Origin: JAJFTV01 sp036825755
GTDB taxonomy: Bacteria > Chloroflexota > Anaerolineae > Anaerolineales > Anaerolineaceae
Assembly (NCBI GenBank): GCA_036825755.1
Contig: DAISXR010000011.1
Span: forward strand, 1-57,292
Direction of reading: 5' to 3'
DNA length: 57,292 nt
Shown here: one piece after another, positions 41,342 through 48,991 of the stretch
Numbering within the stretch: the stretch's first letter is position 1
Layout: every line of letters begins with the position of its first letter
The notes under the pieces: model-generated
Seen by the model: only the letters and a program-made list of their open reading frames with translations
Database searches by the model: none
Told to the model about the DNA's origin: nothing
Program-made: the position numbers and the translations under genes

Positions 41342-42772
41342 TTAGTATGCCTTACTGATGTAAGCTTTTTCTGTGGCAGGTTTACCGCACACAATGCAGG
41401 TACCGCTGCCGGTTTGGTGCATGGGGATGTTGCGCGTGGTCGCTTTTGTATCTTCCTTGATCTTCGCTTCGCAGGCGGGATCACCGCACCACCAGGAATA
41501 CGCCCACCCTTTTTGAACTACCTCAACCAACTCGGCGTAGTCCTTTGGATCGAAGATATGGGCATCACGGAATTCAGTTGCTTTTTGAAGCAGGCTGCGT
41601 TGGATATCTTCCAGAAGCTGTCCCGCTTTTTCGGCAATTTCGGCATAGTGTATGGCGGTCTTGCCCTGTTTTCCGGGTTGATCACGCCGGGAGGCAGTGG
41701 CCACACCGTTTTGCACGTCTTTAGGGCCGACTTCCAGCCGCAGGGGTACGCCGCGCAGTTCCCAGTCGTTGAACTTGAAGCCCGGGGTGACCTCTTCGCG
41801 GTTATCCACTTTGATTCGGAAGCCCTTCAGTTGATCGGCAAGCTGATCCACAACCGGCATCACCTGGGATTTTTCTTCGGGGGTGCGGTAGATGGGGATG
41901 ATCACAATCTGGATGGGCGCCAGGCGGGGCGGCAGTACCAGACCCTGGTCATCGCCGTGAGCCATGATAATGGCTCCCACAAAGCGGGTGGAAAGACCCC
42001 AGGAGGTCGTCCAGCAGTGTTCCAGAACGTTGTTCTGGGTGAGATACTGAATATCGAAGGCTTTGGCGAAGTTTTGCCCCAGATCGTGCGATGTGCCGGC
42101 CTGCAGGGCTTTGGTGTCACCCATCATCGCTTCGATGGAATAGGAGTTCAGTGCTCCGGCAAACTTTTCGGTCTGACTCTTGCGGCCTCTCAGCACCGGG
42201 ATAGCGGCTTCATTGATGGCAAAATCGGCGTATACATCCAGCATGCGAAGGGTCTCTTCATAGCCTTCTTCATGGGTGGCATGAGCGGTATGACCTTCCT
42301 GCCAGTAAAACTCCATGGTGCGTAAGAACAGGCGGGTACGCATTTCCCAGCGCACTACATTGGCCCACTGGTTGATCAGCACAGGCAGATCACGGTACGA
42401 TTTGATCCATTTGGAGTACATGTAGCCAATGATGGTCTCGGATGTGGGGCGCACAACCAGCGGTTCTTCCAGTTCCTGCCCGCCGCCAATGGTGACCACC
42501 GCCAGCTCCGGAGAGAACCCTTCGACATGCTCTTTTTCCTTTTCCATAAAGGATTTTGGGATGAGCAGGGGGAAAGCCGCGTTGACGTGGCCGGTTTCTT
42601 TGAAACGGCGGTCCAGCGTAGCCTGGATGTTTTCCCAAATTGCCCAACCGTACGGACGAACCACCATGCAGCCGCGTACAGGGGCATAATCGGCCAGTTC
42701 TGCTTTGGCGATGACCTGGTTGTACCATTCCGAGTAGTTTTCACTACGTGAGGTTAACTTCTCCTGTGCCAT
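41342..42772 (-). CDS. proS: Prolyl-tRNA synthetase, archaeal/eukaryotic-like type
   Basis: The 476-residue enzyme is the short form without an internal editing domain. Class II motifs are present: motif 2 RWEMRTRLFLRTMEFYWQEG and motif 3 GLVLPPRLAPIQIVIIP, with PTSETIIGYMYSKWIKSYRD before them. The C-terminal zinc-like domain has WWCGDPACEAKIKEDTKATTR and CIVCGKPATEKAYISKAY, ending in the typical Tyr. This type also occurs in Thermus, mycoplasmas and many Chloroflexota. AAGGA precedes the ATG. No T-box was seen. Confidence 0.95.
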   Translation of the reverse strand: MAQEKLTSRSENYSEWYNQVIAKAELADYAPVRGCMVVRPYGWAIWENIQATLDRRFKETGHVNAAFPLLIPKSFMEKEKEHVEGFSPELAVVTIGGGQELEEPLVVRPTSETIIGYMYSKWIKSYRDLPVLINQWANVVRWEMRTRLFLRTMEFYWQEGHTAHATHEEGYEETLRMLDVYADFAINEAAIPVLRGRKSQTEKFAGALNSYSIEAMMGDTKALQAGTSHDLGQNFAKAFDIQYLTQNNVLEHCWTTSWGLSTRFVGAIIMAHGDDQGLVLPPRLAPIQIVIIPIYRTPEEKSQVMPVVDQLADQLKGFRIKVDNREEVTPGFKFNDWELRGVPLRLEVGPKDVQNGVATASRRDQPGKQGKTAIHYAEIAEKAGQLLEDIQRSLLQKATEFRDAHIFDPKDYAELVEVVQKGWAYSWWCGDPACEAKIKEDTKATTRNIPMHQTGSGTCIVCGKPATEKAYISKAY

Positions 42773-42947
42773 ATCTGTGTCAATTCCTTCACTGTAAAAT
42801 CTGGCGCTGATGTCTGAACCTGCCAGACTGTGGCGCGATAATCGACTAATTTTACCCTAAATACGGCGCTGTTTGGACGTGGTTGTGAGTATAATAATGA
42901 AAGCCGGCCGAAAAACCGGTTACTCCAATTCACTGCTCTGGCAATCT

Positions 42948-44582
42948 ATGAAAAAAACATCCATTCTGGTCACTGTCGCGGTTTTGTGGATCATCCTGAT
43001 GGTCTCGCTGTATTACTGGGGCCATAAGCCGTTTGATGCCGCCCAGGCAGTCAACATCGGCAGCATGCTGCTTGATCTTCTGCTGGCAATTGCTGTGACG
43101 GGTGTGTGCGGCGGAGCAGGCAGAAAGATATTCGGGTGGGTGCAAAAACCCAAAACAGAGCAGCCTCACACACAAAATGGCGCAGCCGAACAGGCGATTC
43201 TGCAGGCCGCAGCCGGGATGGGGGTATTATCGCTTGTCTGGCTGCTGCTGGGAGCTGCCGGATTGTTCTATCGCTGGACGGCCTGGTTGATCCTGCTGGG
43301 CGGGGGGGTGCTGCTGTGGAGGGATATACGCGCCTGGTCGGTCGATCTCGCGGCAGCGTTGAACTTCTGGCGAAACGGGAAGCCGTTCGACAAGGTTCTG
43401 ATCGTGTTCATCAGCTTAATAGTGATATTGCAGGTATTGTGGGCAGTGGCGCCGCCGGTGAAGTATGACGGGCTCACCTATCATCTCCAGCTTCCGCGCC
43501 AGTATATTGCCGCACACCGGTTTGTATTTACCGCGGATAACCCATACTGGGGCCACCCGCAGACCGGTGAAATGTTGTTCACCTGGATGATGCTGTTGCA
43601 ACGGGCGCAGACTGCGGCGCTTCTGGGCGTTGCCTGGGGAGTACTCACTTTGCTGGGAACGGCCCTCACCATCCGGCGGGTGGTGCTGAATTGGGGGCAG
43701 GCTTTTGAAGCAAACGCGATCCGGGCCGGGCTAGTGGGTGCAATCGCCATGATCGCCGGTTTCACCTTCCGCGGTCTGATGGCCTGGTCGTATGTTGATT
43801 TGCTATCCGCGTTGATGGGCTGGGCCGCGCTGGCAGCAGTCCTGTGGGCGGTGCAGGGAAAGCCGCATTATTGGAGCCTGTGGGCAGGCGTGTTTTGCGC
43901 CATGGCGGTGAACGTCAAATGGACAGGCGGTGTGGTTGCGCTGGTGGTGTTTCTATTTCTGGTGGTGGAACACCGTAAAATGCATCTTTCCTGGCGGGGC
44001 ATTTTTCTTGCAGGTGCGCTGACAGCAGCGCTGGTTCTGCCCTGGCTGGTCAAAAACATACTGGCCACTGGCAACCCGGTGTATCCATATTTCTTCCCAA
44101 CGCAATACACCCCCGTGCAGCGTCTAGCCGCCTCCTCTGCAGGTGATTCATCAGTTGAGCTACTGCAGGGCCTGCTTTTTCCTTTTACCTCAACGGTGAT
44201 GGGGTTTGACAGCGCAGCCGGATTTGGCTCGGATGTGGGGCCGTTGCTGGCGCTGCTGGCTCTGCCCGGGTTGTGGGCACTGCGTAAACATTCCGCCGGC
44301 AGGTTGATCGGATTCGGTTTGCTCATCCTATGGAGTTTGATTGCCGCCGGCAGCCTGCTGGTGAACCACATTCAACAGACACGCCTGTTTTTTGCCTTGC
44401 TGCCATGGGCGGCGGTGGCTGCCGGTGCGGGCTGGCTGGCCCTGACCGATTTGCGCTCACGCTTGCTCAGGGTGGAGACGCTACTTTCAGCCATGTTGAT
44501 TCTGGTAATGATTTTTACCGGGGTTCAGGAATTGAGCCGTTTTGGGCAATCGCACCCGCTGTCGGTGGTGATGGGTACTGAA
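42948..44582 (+). CDS. Polytopic membrane protein, GT-C glycosyltransferase-like, 3' end lost in gap
   Basis: 545 codons remain before the gap. The protein has about 12 TM helices. After the fourth, the outer loop VAPPVKYDGLTYHLQLPRQY with an acidic residue and His resembles the catalytic first loop of GT-C (PMT/ArnT-like) enzymes, which transfer sugars from lipid carriers. I place the start at ATG 42948; in-frame TTG 42873 and ATG 42897 are possible but give an unlikely polar extension, and TATAAT at 42890-42895 sits on top of them. No clear Shine-Dalgarno is seen. Any reading beyond the N-run is not real. Confidence 0.6.
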
Positions 44583-44682
44583 NNNNNNNNNNNNNNNNNN
44601 NNNNNNNNNNNNNNNNNNNNNNNNNNNNNNNNNNNNNNNNNNNNNNNNNNNNNNNNNNNNNNNNNNNNNNNNNNNNNNNNNN
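44583..44682. other. Scaffold gap, 100 N
   Basis: Exactly 100 N separate the truncated membrane protein (+) from the truncated EF-G paralogue (-). Both genes point into the gap and lose their 3' ends there. Confidence 0.99.
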
Positions 44683-46754
44683 TATTCCTCTTTTTCCTTG
44701 GCGAGTTCTTTCTGGCGTTCAGCAATAATTTGTTCAGTGATGTGGTGCGGTACGTTCTCGTAGTGATCCAGCTCCATGGTGAAAAGACCGCGGCCACCGG
44801 TGAGAGAGCGCAGTTGTGAGGTGTAGCGCAGCATTTCTGCCAGGGGCACCTGGGCGGAGATGATGGACTCACCACGTTCTGATTCCATGCCCTGTACGCG
44901 GGCGCGGCGGGTGTTCAAATCGCCGAGGATGTCACCCATGTTGGCTTCCGGGACTACGATGCGCACATTCATAATAGGCTCGCGCAGTACCGGGCCGGCA
45001 TCCTTGAAAGCCAGTTTGAAGGCTTCGCGTCCGGCAATTTCAAAGGCGATTGGTTTCGAATCGACCGGATGTTCCTTTCCGTCGAAAACTTCAACGCGGA
45101 AACCCGCAGCAGGATAACCGGCGATGACACCTGTTTTCATGACGCTTTTAACGCCTTTTTCGATCGGGGACATGTAGCTGTTGGAAATGGCGCCGCCGAA
45201 CACTTTGTTCTCAAATTCGTAATCGCCTTCTGCCAGCGGCATAACACGCAAATGGACTTCACCAAACTGACCCGAACCGCCGGTTTGCTTTTTATGGCGA
45301 TACATTGCAGTTCCATCTTTCGAGATGGTTTCCTGGTAAGGTACTTTGGGGGTCTCGATCAGCAGGTTGACCTGGAACTTGGCTTCAGCGCGGCGGATGG
45401 CCACATCGATGTGCTGGTCACCCATGCCCTGCAAAATGGTCTGCAAGGTGGCAGCCTGGTTGAACCAGGTCAGGGTCATATCTTCCTCACACAGCCGGGT
45501 GAGCGAAGAACTGATCTTGGTGGAGTCGGCCTGGGTCTTGGGGAAGACGGCTACCTGAAAGAGCGCATGCGGATATACCGGGATCGGAAGGGTCAGCGGA
45601 TGGCTTCGATCGCACAGGGTGTTGCCGGTGCTGGTTTCAGACAGCTTGGGCACGGTTCCAATATCGCCGCTGTGAATATTTTTTACCGCGAAATTTTCAA
45701 CGCCGCGCGGAATATAGGCGGAACCAATGCGTTCTTCCACATTGTGGGCCGGGTTCCAGAACTTAGAATCGGCTTTGACAACGCCGGAATACACGCGGAA
45801 GTAGGTCTGCTTACCCACAAACGGATCGGCAGTCGTCTTCCACACATAGGCGGCCAGCGGGCCGGCATCGTACTGGTTGAGAGTCTCTTCGCCGGCAGAT
45901 CCCTGAGCAACACGAGGGGTTGCGTCTTTGGGGGAGGGAGCCAGATCCACAATACCATCCAGCAGGCGCTGAATGCCGATTTCGGCTGATGCTGCGGAGA
46001 CGAATACGGGGACGAATGAACGTCCGACCACGGCGATCTTCAGTCCGCGCAGAATTTCTTCGGCAGATAGCTCACCGGATTCAAGATACTTCTCCAGCAG
46101 AGCATCTTCGCCTTCGGCGGCGGCCTCAACCAGCGCCATATGGGCGGCTTCGGCATCGGCTTTCAGATCGGCGGGGATATCCGTTACGGTCTTTCCGTCG
46201 CCTTTGTAGGCTTTCATGGTCAGGAGATCGATCACACCCTGGAAGGCAGCTTTTTCACCCCACGGGAGTTGAACGGGGATGAGGCGGATGGAAGAATAAT
46301 TGGCCGCTGAATCGAGTGCCTTCTGGAAATTGGCATTTTCGCGGTCCATTTTATTGACCACCAGCAGGCGCGGCAGTTTGAACTGATCGCAGTACTGCCA
46401 GGCAATTTCGGTACCTACCTCAAAACCGCTCACCGAATCGACCACCACCAGTGCACAGTCTGAAATATTCAGACCAGAGATCATTTCACCAATGAATTCG
46501 TTGTACCCGGGGGTATCGACGAAATTGATTTTATGATCACGGTATTCAACCGGGACCACCGCTGAATAGATTGAAATCCCACGCCGTTTTTCTTCATCGT
46601 CTGAATCGGAGACGGTTGTACCTTCTTCGATTTTTCCTAGCCTTGTGGTGGCTCCGGTGAAGTGAAGAAACGCTTCCGTTAGCATGGTTTTCCCGGCGCT
46701 GCTGTGGGACACCAATGCAATATTTCGGATCGCCTCAGTCGAATATTCTTTCAT
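44683..46754 (-). CDS. EF-G-like translational GTPase (EF-G2 type), last residues in gap
   Basis: About 690 residues are present from ATG 46754, where GGAGAAGG lies upstream; an open extension to 46835 lacks support. The P-loop is SHSSAGKT (16-23), switch I has RRGISI, G3 is DTPGYNEF with Tyr84 in place of the usual His of DTPGH, and G4 is NKMD. Domains II-V follow (GGSGQFGEVHLRVMPL, SPIEKGVKS, LTGGRGLFTMELDHYENVPH). These traits fit the EF-G2/FusA2 subfamily rather than the elongating EF-G. The exact role of that subfamily is unsettled. Only a few C-terminal residues should be missing. Confidence 0.88.
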
Positions 46755-46855
46755 ATTTTTTCCTTCTCCAAGCTGGTTGTATTCGCTATGCCTTAACGGC
46801 TGAAAACGAAGACCTGAGAAAGTCTTCATTCGCATCCGTTAAGGCAAGCCTATCA

Positions 46856-46884
46856 ATTTTATATGTTCTCGGCTTTTCTGTCAA
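46856..46884 (-). promoter_or_regulatory. Promoter of the EF-G-like gene
   Basis: On the - strand a consensus TTGACA (46879-46884), a 17-base spacer and TAAAAT (46856-46861). The leader of about 95 bases includes a GAAGAC/GTCTTC hairpin (46808-46827). Confidence 0.7.
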
Positions 46885-46932
46885 AGTATTTTGCCGATTA
46901 GAGAAAAACTGGCTGTTGATGCACTTTAATTA

Positions 46933-46956
46933 AGGAAAAGGTTCACGCATGAACCT
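46933..46956 (-). terminator. Terminator of the RibD/DHFR-like gene
   Basis: A 7-bp stem, AGGTTCA/TGAACCT, with a four-base loop (46939-46956) lies just after the stop codon at 46961. On the - strand it is followed by TTTCCTTAATT. It is short but well placed. Confidence 0.55.
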
Positions 46957-46960
46957 GAGA

Positions 46961-47527
46961 TTACCTGGCTGGCACAATCCTGAACCGCAGATGAATTCTC
47001 CCTCCCGGCATCTCAACGGTTTTGATTCTCTCCAGCCGGATGGGGTCCAGACCGATGTCTTCAAAAAATCGCAGACCGCCGCCCAGCAGGATGGGGACGA
47101 TATCCAGATATAGTTCATCCGCCAGCCCCGCCTGCAGCACCTGGTGAGATGTGTTGGGCGCACCAATCACCGTGACGTCTTTGGCGCCTGCAGCCTGTTT
47201 GGCCTGCCTGACAGCGCTCTCGATCCCATCGGTCACAAACGTGAAGGTAAGCCTGTCATTTCCCTTGGGCCTTTTCTGCGGCGGATGATGGGTGAGTACA
47301 AAAATCGGGCATTGAAACGAATAAAAATCGGCGTATGTATCAGGATCATCCACCAGGCCAAACGAGTTACGCCCCATGATCACCGCATCTGTACTTTGGA
47401 TCAACTCCTGTAAAGGTTTATTATGCAGCATTGCTTCGGAATCGGAATTCAGTTCAGACATACTGCCGTTTCGATCCTGGATATATCCATCCAGTGACAT
47501 CGTAATACCAATGACGACTTTTCCCAT
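46961..47527 (-). CDS. RibD C-terminal / dihydrofolate reductase-fold protein
   Basis: The 188-residue protein starts KVVIGITMSLDGYIQDRNGS, the typical first strand of the RibD-C/DHFR fold. It continues with STDAVIMGRNSFGLV and DVTVIGAPNTSHQVLQAGLA, the NADPH-binding loop, and DELYLDIVPILLGGGLRFFE. Stand-alone members are NADPH-dependent reductases of unknown substrate and are not the essential RibD. AGAGGGG lies nine bases before the ATG. It is probably a single gene with its own promoter. Confidence 0.85.
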   Translation of the reverse strand: MGKVVIGITMSLDGYIQDRNGSMSELNSDSEAMLHNKPLQELIQSTDAVIMGRNSFGLVDDPDTYADFYSFQCPIFVLTHHPPQKRPKGNDRLTFTFVTDGIESAVRQAKQAAGAKDVTVIGAPNTSHQVLQAGLADELYLDIVPILLGGGLRFFEDIGLDPIRLERIKTVEMPGGRIHLRFRIVPAR

Positions 47528-47547
47528 GGTTTTATCCCCTCTGATTT

Positions 47548-47576
47548 ATTCTATCCAGGGATGTTTTGAGCTTCAA
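47548..47576 (-). promoter_or_regulatory. Promoter of the RibD/DHFR-like gene
   Basis: On the - strand TTGAAG (47571-47576), a 17-base spacer and TAGAAT (47548-47553), about 27 bases before the ATG. Confidence 0.5.
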
Positions 47577-47606
47577 GGTGGGAAATGCAAAAGGATTGAA
47601 TCAACC

Positions 47607-48452
47607 TTACGGCCAGGGAATTTCCAGAGGAAGGGTATAGCCGTGCTTTTCAACCCCATATACGCGACCATGTGACGTTTCTTCGCAGTCTTCGCTATCC
47701 GTAACGGTCAGGCTGGTCTCATACACGCCATACGGGACAAACACCAGCCGGCCCGCCCGACACAGCCAGGTCTCCACCAGATACGGCTCCTGTTCTGAAT
47801 CATCACCGGCGCGCAGCGATAATGGGCTCCACGAAATGGTAACCTGGTCGCCGCTGCGAACCGCATTCACCGATGCCAGCGGGCCGTAATAAGGTGACCA
47901 GGGCAGGGAAATGCTCAGGGGGTCAATCGGCTTAAGGCTGGCAATATCCCCCTTCACATTCATCCATTCCAGGTTCATCCAGCATGGGTTATCCCCGCCG
48001 ATGGCGCGCACCTCAATATAACCGGTATCCGGCAGGATGCCCAGAATCTCCAGGTTGCTGCCGCCCAGCAGCCCGTACTTATACAGATAGGCTTTCGAGG
48101 GACCGTAGAAACACATCACATGTTCCACATTCACCTCACCGCGTAAAATCTCATACACCGGTGTTGGGGTGAGGGTGGTTGTGTGACTGGGTCGCGGGGT
48201 GAAGGTCTGGCTGGAGGTGGATGTGGAGATTTCTGTGTGAGTGGGTGTCAGGGTGCTTGAGGGGACTGCGGTTGGAATCGACGTGGCAATCTGTGATGGT
48301 GTTTCTGATCTTTCTATGAAGACAGGTGTGGTGGGCAAGGTATTCTTCTGTGGCGCACAGGATACTGTGAGAATGAGAAAAACGAGCAAGATTATTCCTG
48401 AAATAGGATTGCTCACGCGTTTATGATCATAGACCTCGTAGCGTGCTGGCAT
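47607..48452 (-). CDS. Ser/Thr/Pro-linker lipoprotein with SH3-like region
   Basis: From ATG 48452 the product has 281 residues; the frame is open to 48503 but then overlaps the acetyltransferase. A signal segment (SGIILLVFLILTVSC) ends in a probable lipidated Cys. A low-complexity linker rich in Thr, Ser and Pro follows (TPTHTEISTSTSSQTFTPRP). Next comes an SH3-like part (VMCFYGPSKAYLYKYGLLGG; CWMNLEWMNVKGD), and a C-terminal beta domain that may be fibronectin-like. It is probably a surface-anchored binding protein. It starts three bases after the acetyltransferase. Confidence 0.7.
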   Translation of the reverse strand: MPARYEVYDHKRVSNPISGIILLVFLILTVSCAPQKNTLPTTPVFIERSETPSQIATSIPTAVPSSTLTPTHTEISTSTSSQTFTPRPSHTTTLTPTPVYEILRGEVNVEHVMCFYGPSKAYLYKYGLLGGSNLEILGILPDTGYIEVRAIGGDNPCWMNLEWMNVKGDIASLKPIDPLSISLPWSPYYGPLASVNAVRSGDQVTISWSPLSLRAGDDSEQEPYLVETWLCRAGRLVFVPYGVYETSLTVTDSEDCEETSHGRVYGVEKHGYTLPLEIPWP

Positions 48453-48454
48453 CC

Positions 48455-48991
48455 TTACAGAGTTTTCTCCATCCGCCAGGCAGGCTCGTTGACGTGCCGC
48501 CATTTGCCCTCGTGGTCGAGGTACGACCAGACCCCCGGCTCCTGCCCTGTCACCTTGAAGCCATGCCGCTCATACAGTTTGCGAGCACGCGGGTTATCTT
48601 TAGCCACATTCAGAGTCAGCGTGGTATATCCTCTTTTGCGCAGATCGTTTTCGACAGTTTCGAGGATCAATGACCCAAGGCCCAGATTGCGGAAAGCGGG
48701 CTGCACACGGAATGAAAACAAATAAGCGTGCGTACAGCCGTTGGCCAGCTCAGGACGGCCACAGATTAACTGGATAAACACCTGGCCGATGATGCCGGTG
48801 CCGGGAAGATCCGCCACCCACATCTGTGATTCACCAGCCAGCACCTTTTCATAGGAATCGGCGTACAAACGGCGGAAATGTGTAAACTCGCCATCCCATT
48901 CCAACGCCTTCAGGTCTTTTTTGACCAGCGGGCGGACGTTGACGCGCTCCAGAAATGGCTTCGAATTAGGCCGGAAGAGACTAAATCGCAT
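48455..48991 (-). CDS. GNAT-family acetyltransferase
   Basis: The 178-residue protein has the GNAT acetyl-CoA site in FSFRVQPAFRNLGLGSLILE (the R-x-x-G-x-G pyrophosphate loop). The later motif TLNVAKDNPRARKLYERHGF follows, with the Tyr that often acts as general acid. The substrate is not predictable. It overlaps the end of the upstream DHH-CBS-CCA gene by 11 bases, so they share a transcript. Confidence 0.88.
   Translation of the reverse strand: MRFSLFRPNSKPFLERVNVRPLVKKDLKALEWDGEFTHFRRLYADSYEKVLAGESQMWVADLPGTGIIGQVFIQLICGRPELANGCTHAYLFSFRVQPAFRNLGLGSLILETVENDLRKRGYTTLTLNVAKDNPRARKLYERHGFKVTGQEPGVWSYLDHEGKWRHVNEPAWRMEKTL

Noticed and set aside
41414..42325. Long + strand open frame opposite proS
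   Set aside because: It is antisense to the well-supported proS, has no recognisable domain and no ribosome-binding site. It is a codon-bias shadow.
42773..42872. T-box or other leader before proS
   Set aside because: No T-box consensus, specifier hairpin or terminator is visible in this short spacer.
42873..42899. TTG 42873 or ATG 42897 as start of the GT-C-like gene
   Set aside because: TATAAT at 42890-42895 overlaps this part, and the extension is polar and unlike the start of a membrane protein; ATG 42948 fits better, though no site is strong.
44487..44819. Open frames crossing the N-run at 44583-44682
   Set aside because: The continuation is created by translating N as unknown residues; sequence beyond the gap is antisense to the true gene on each side.
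45069..45989. Long + strand open frame opposite the EF-G-like gene
   Set aside because: The opposite strand encodes clear EF-G domains throughout. The + frame has low-complexity shadow sequence only.
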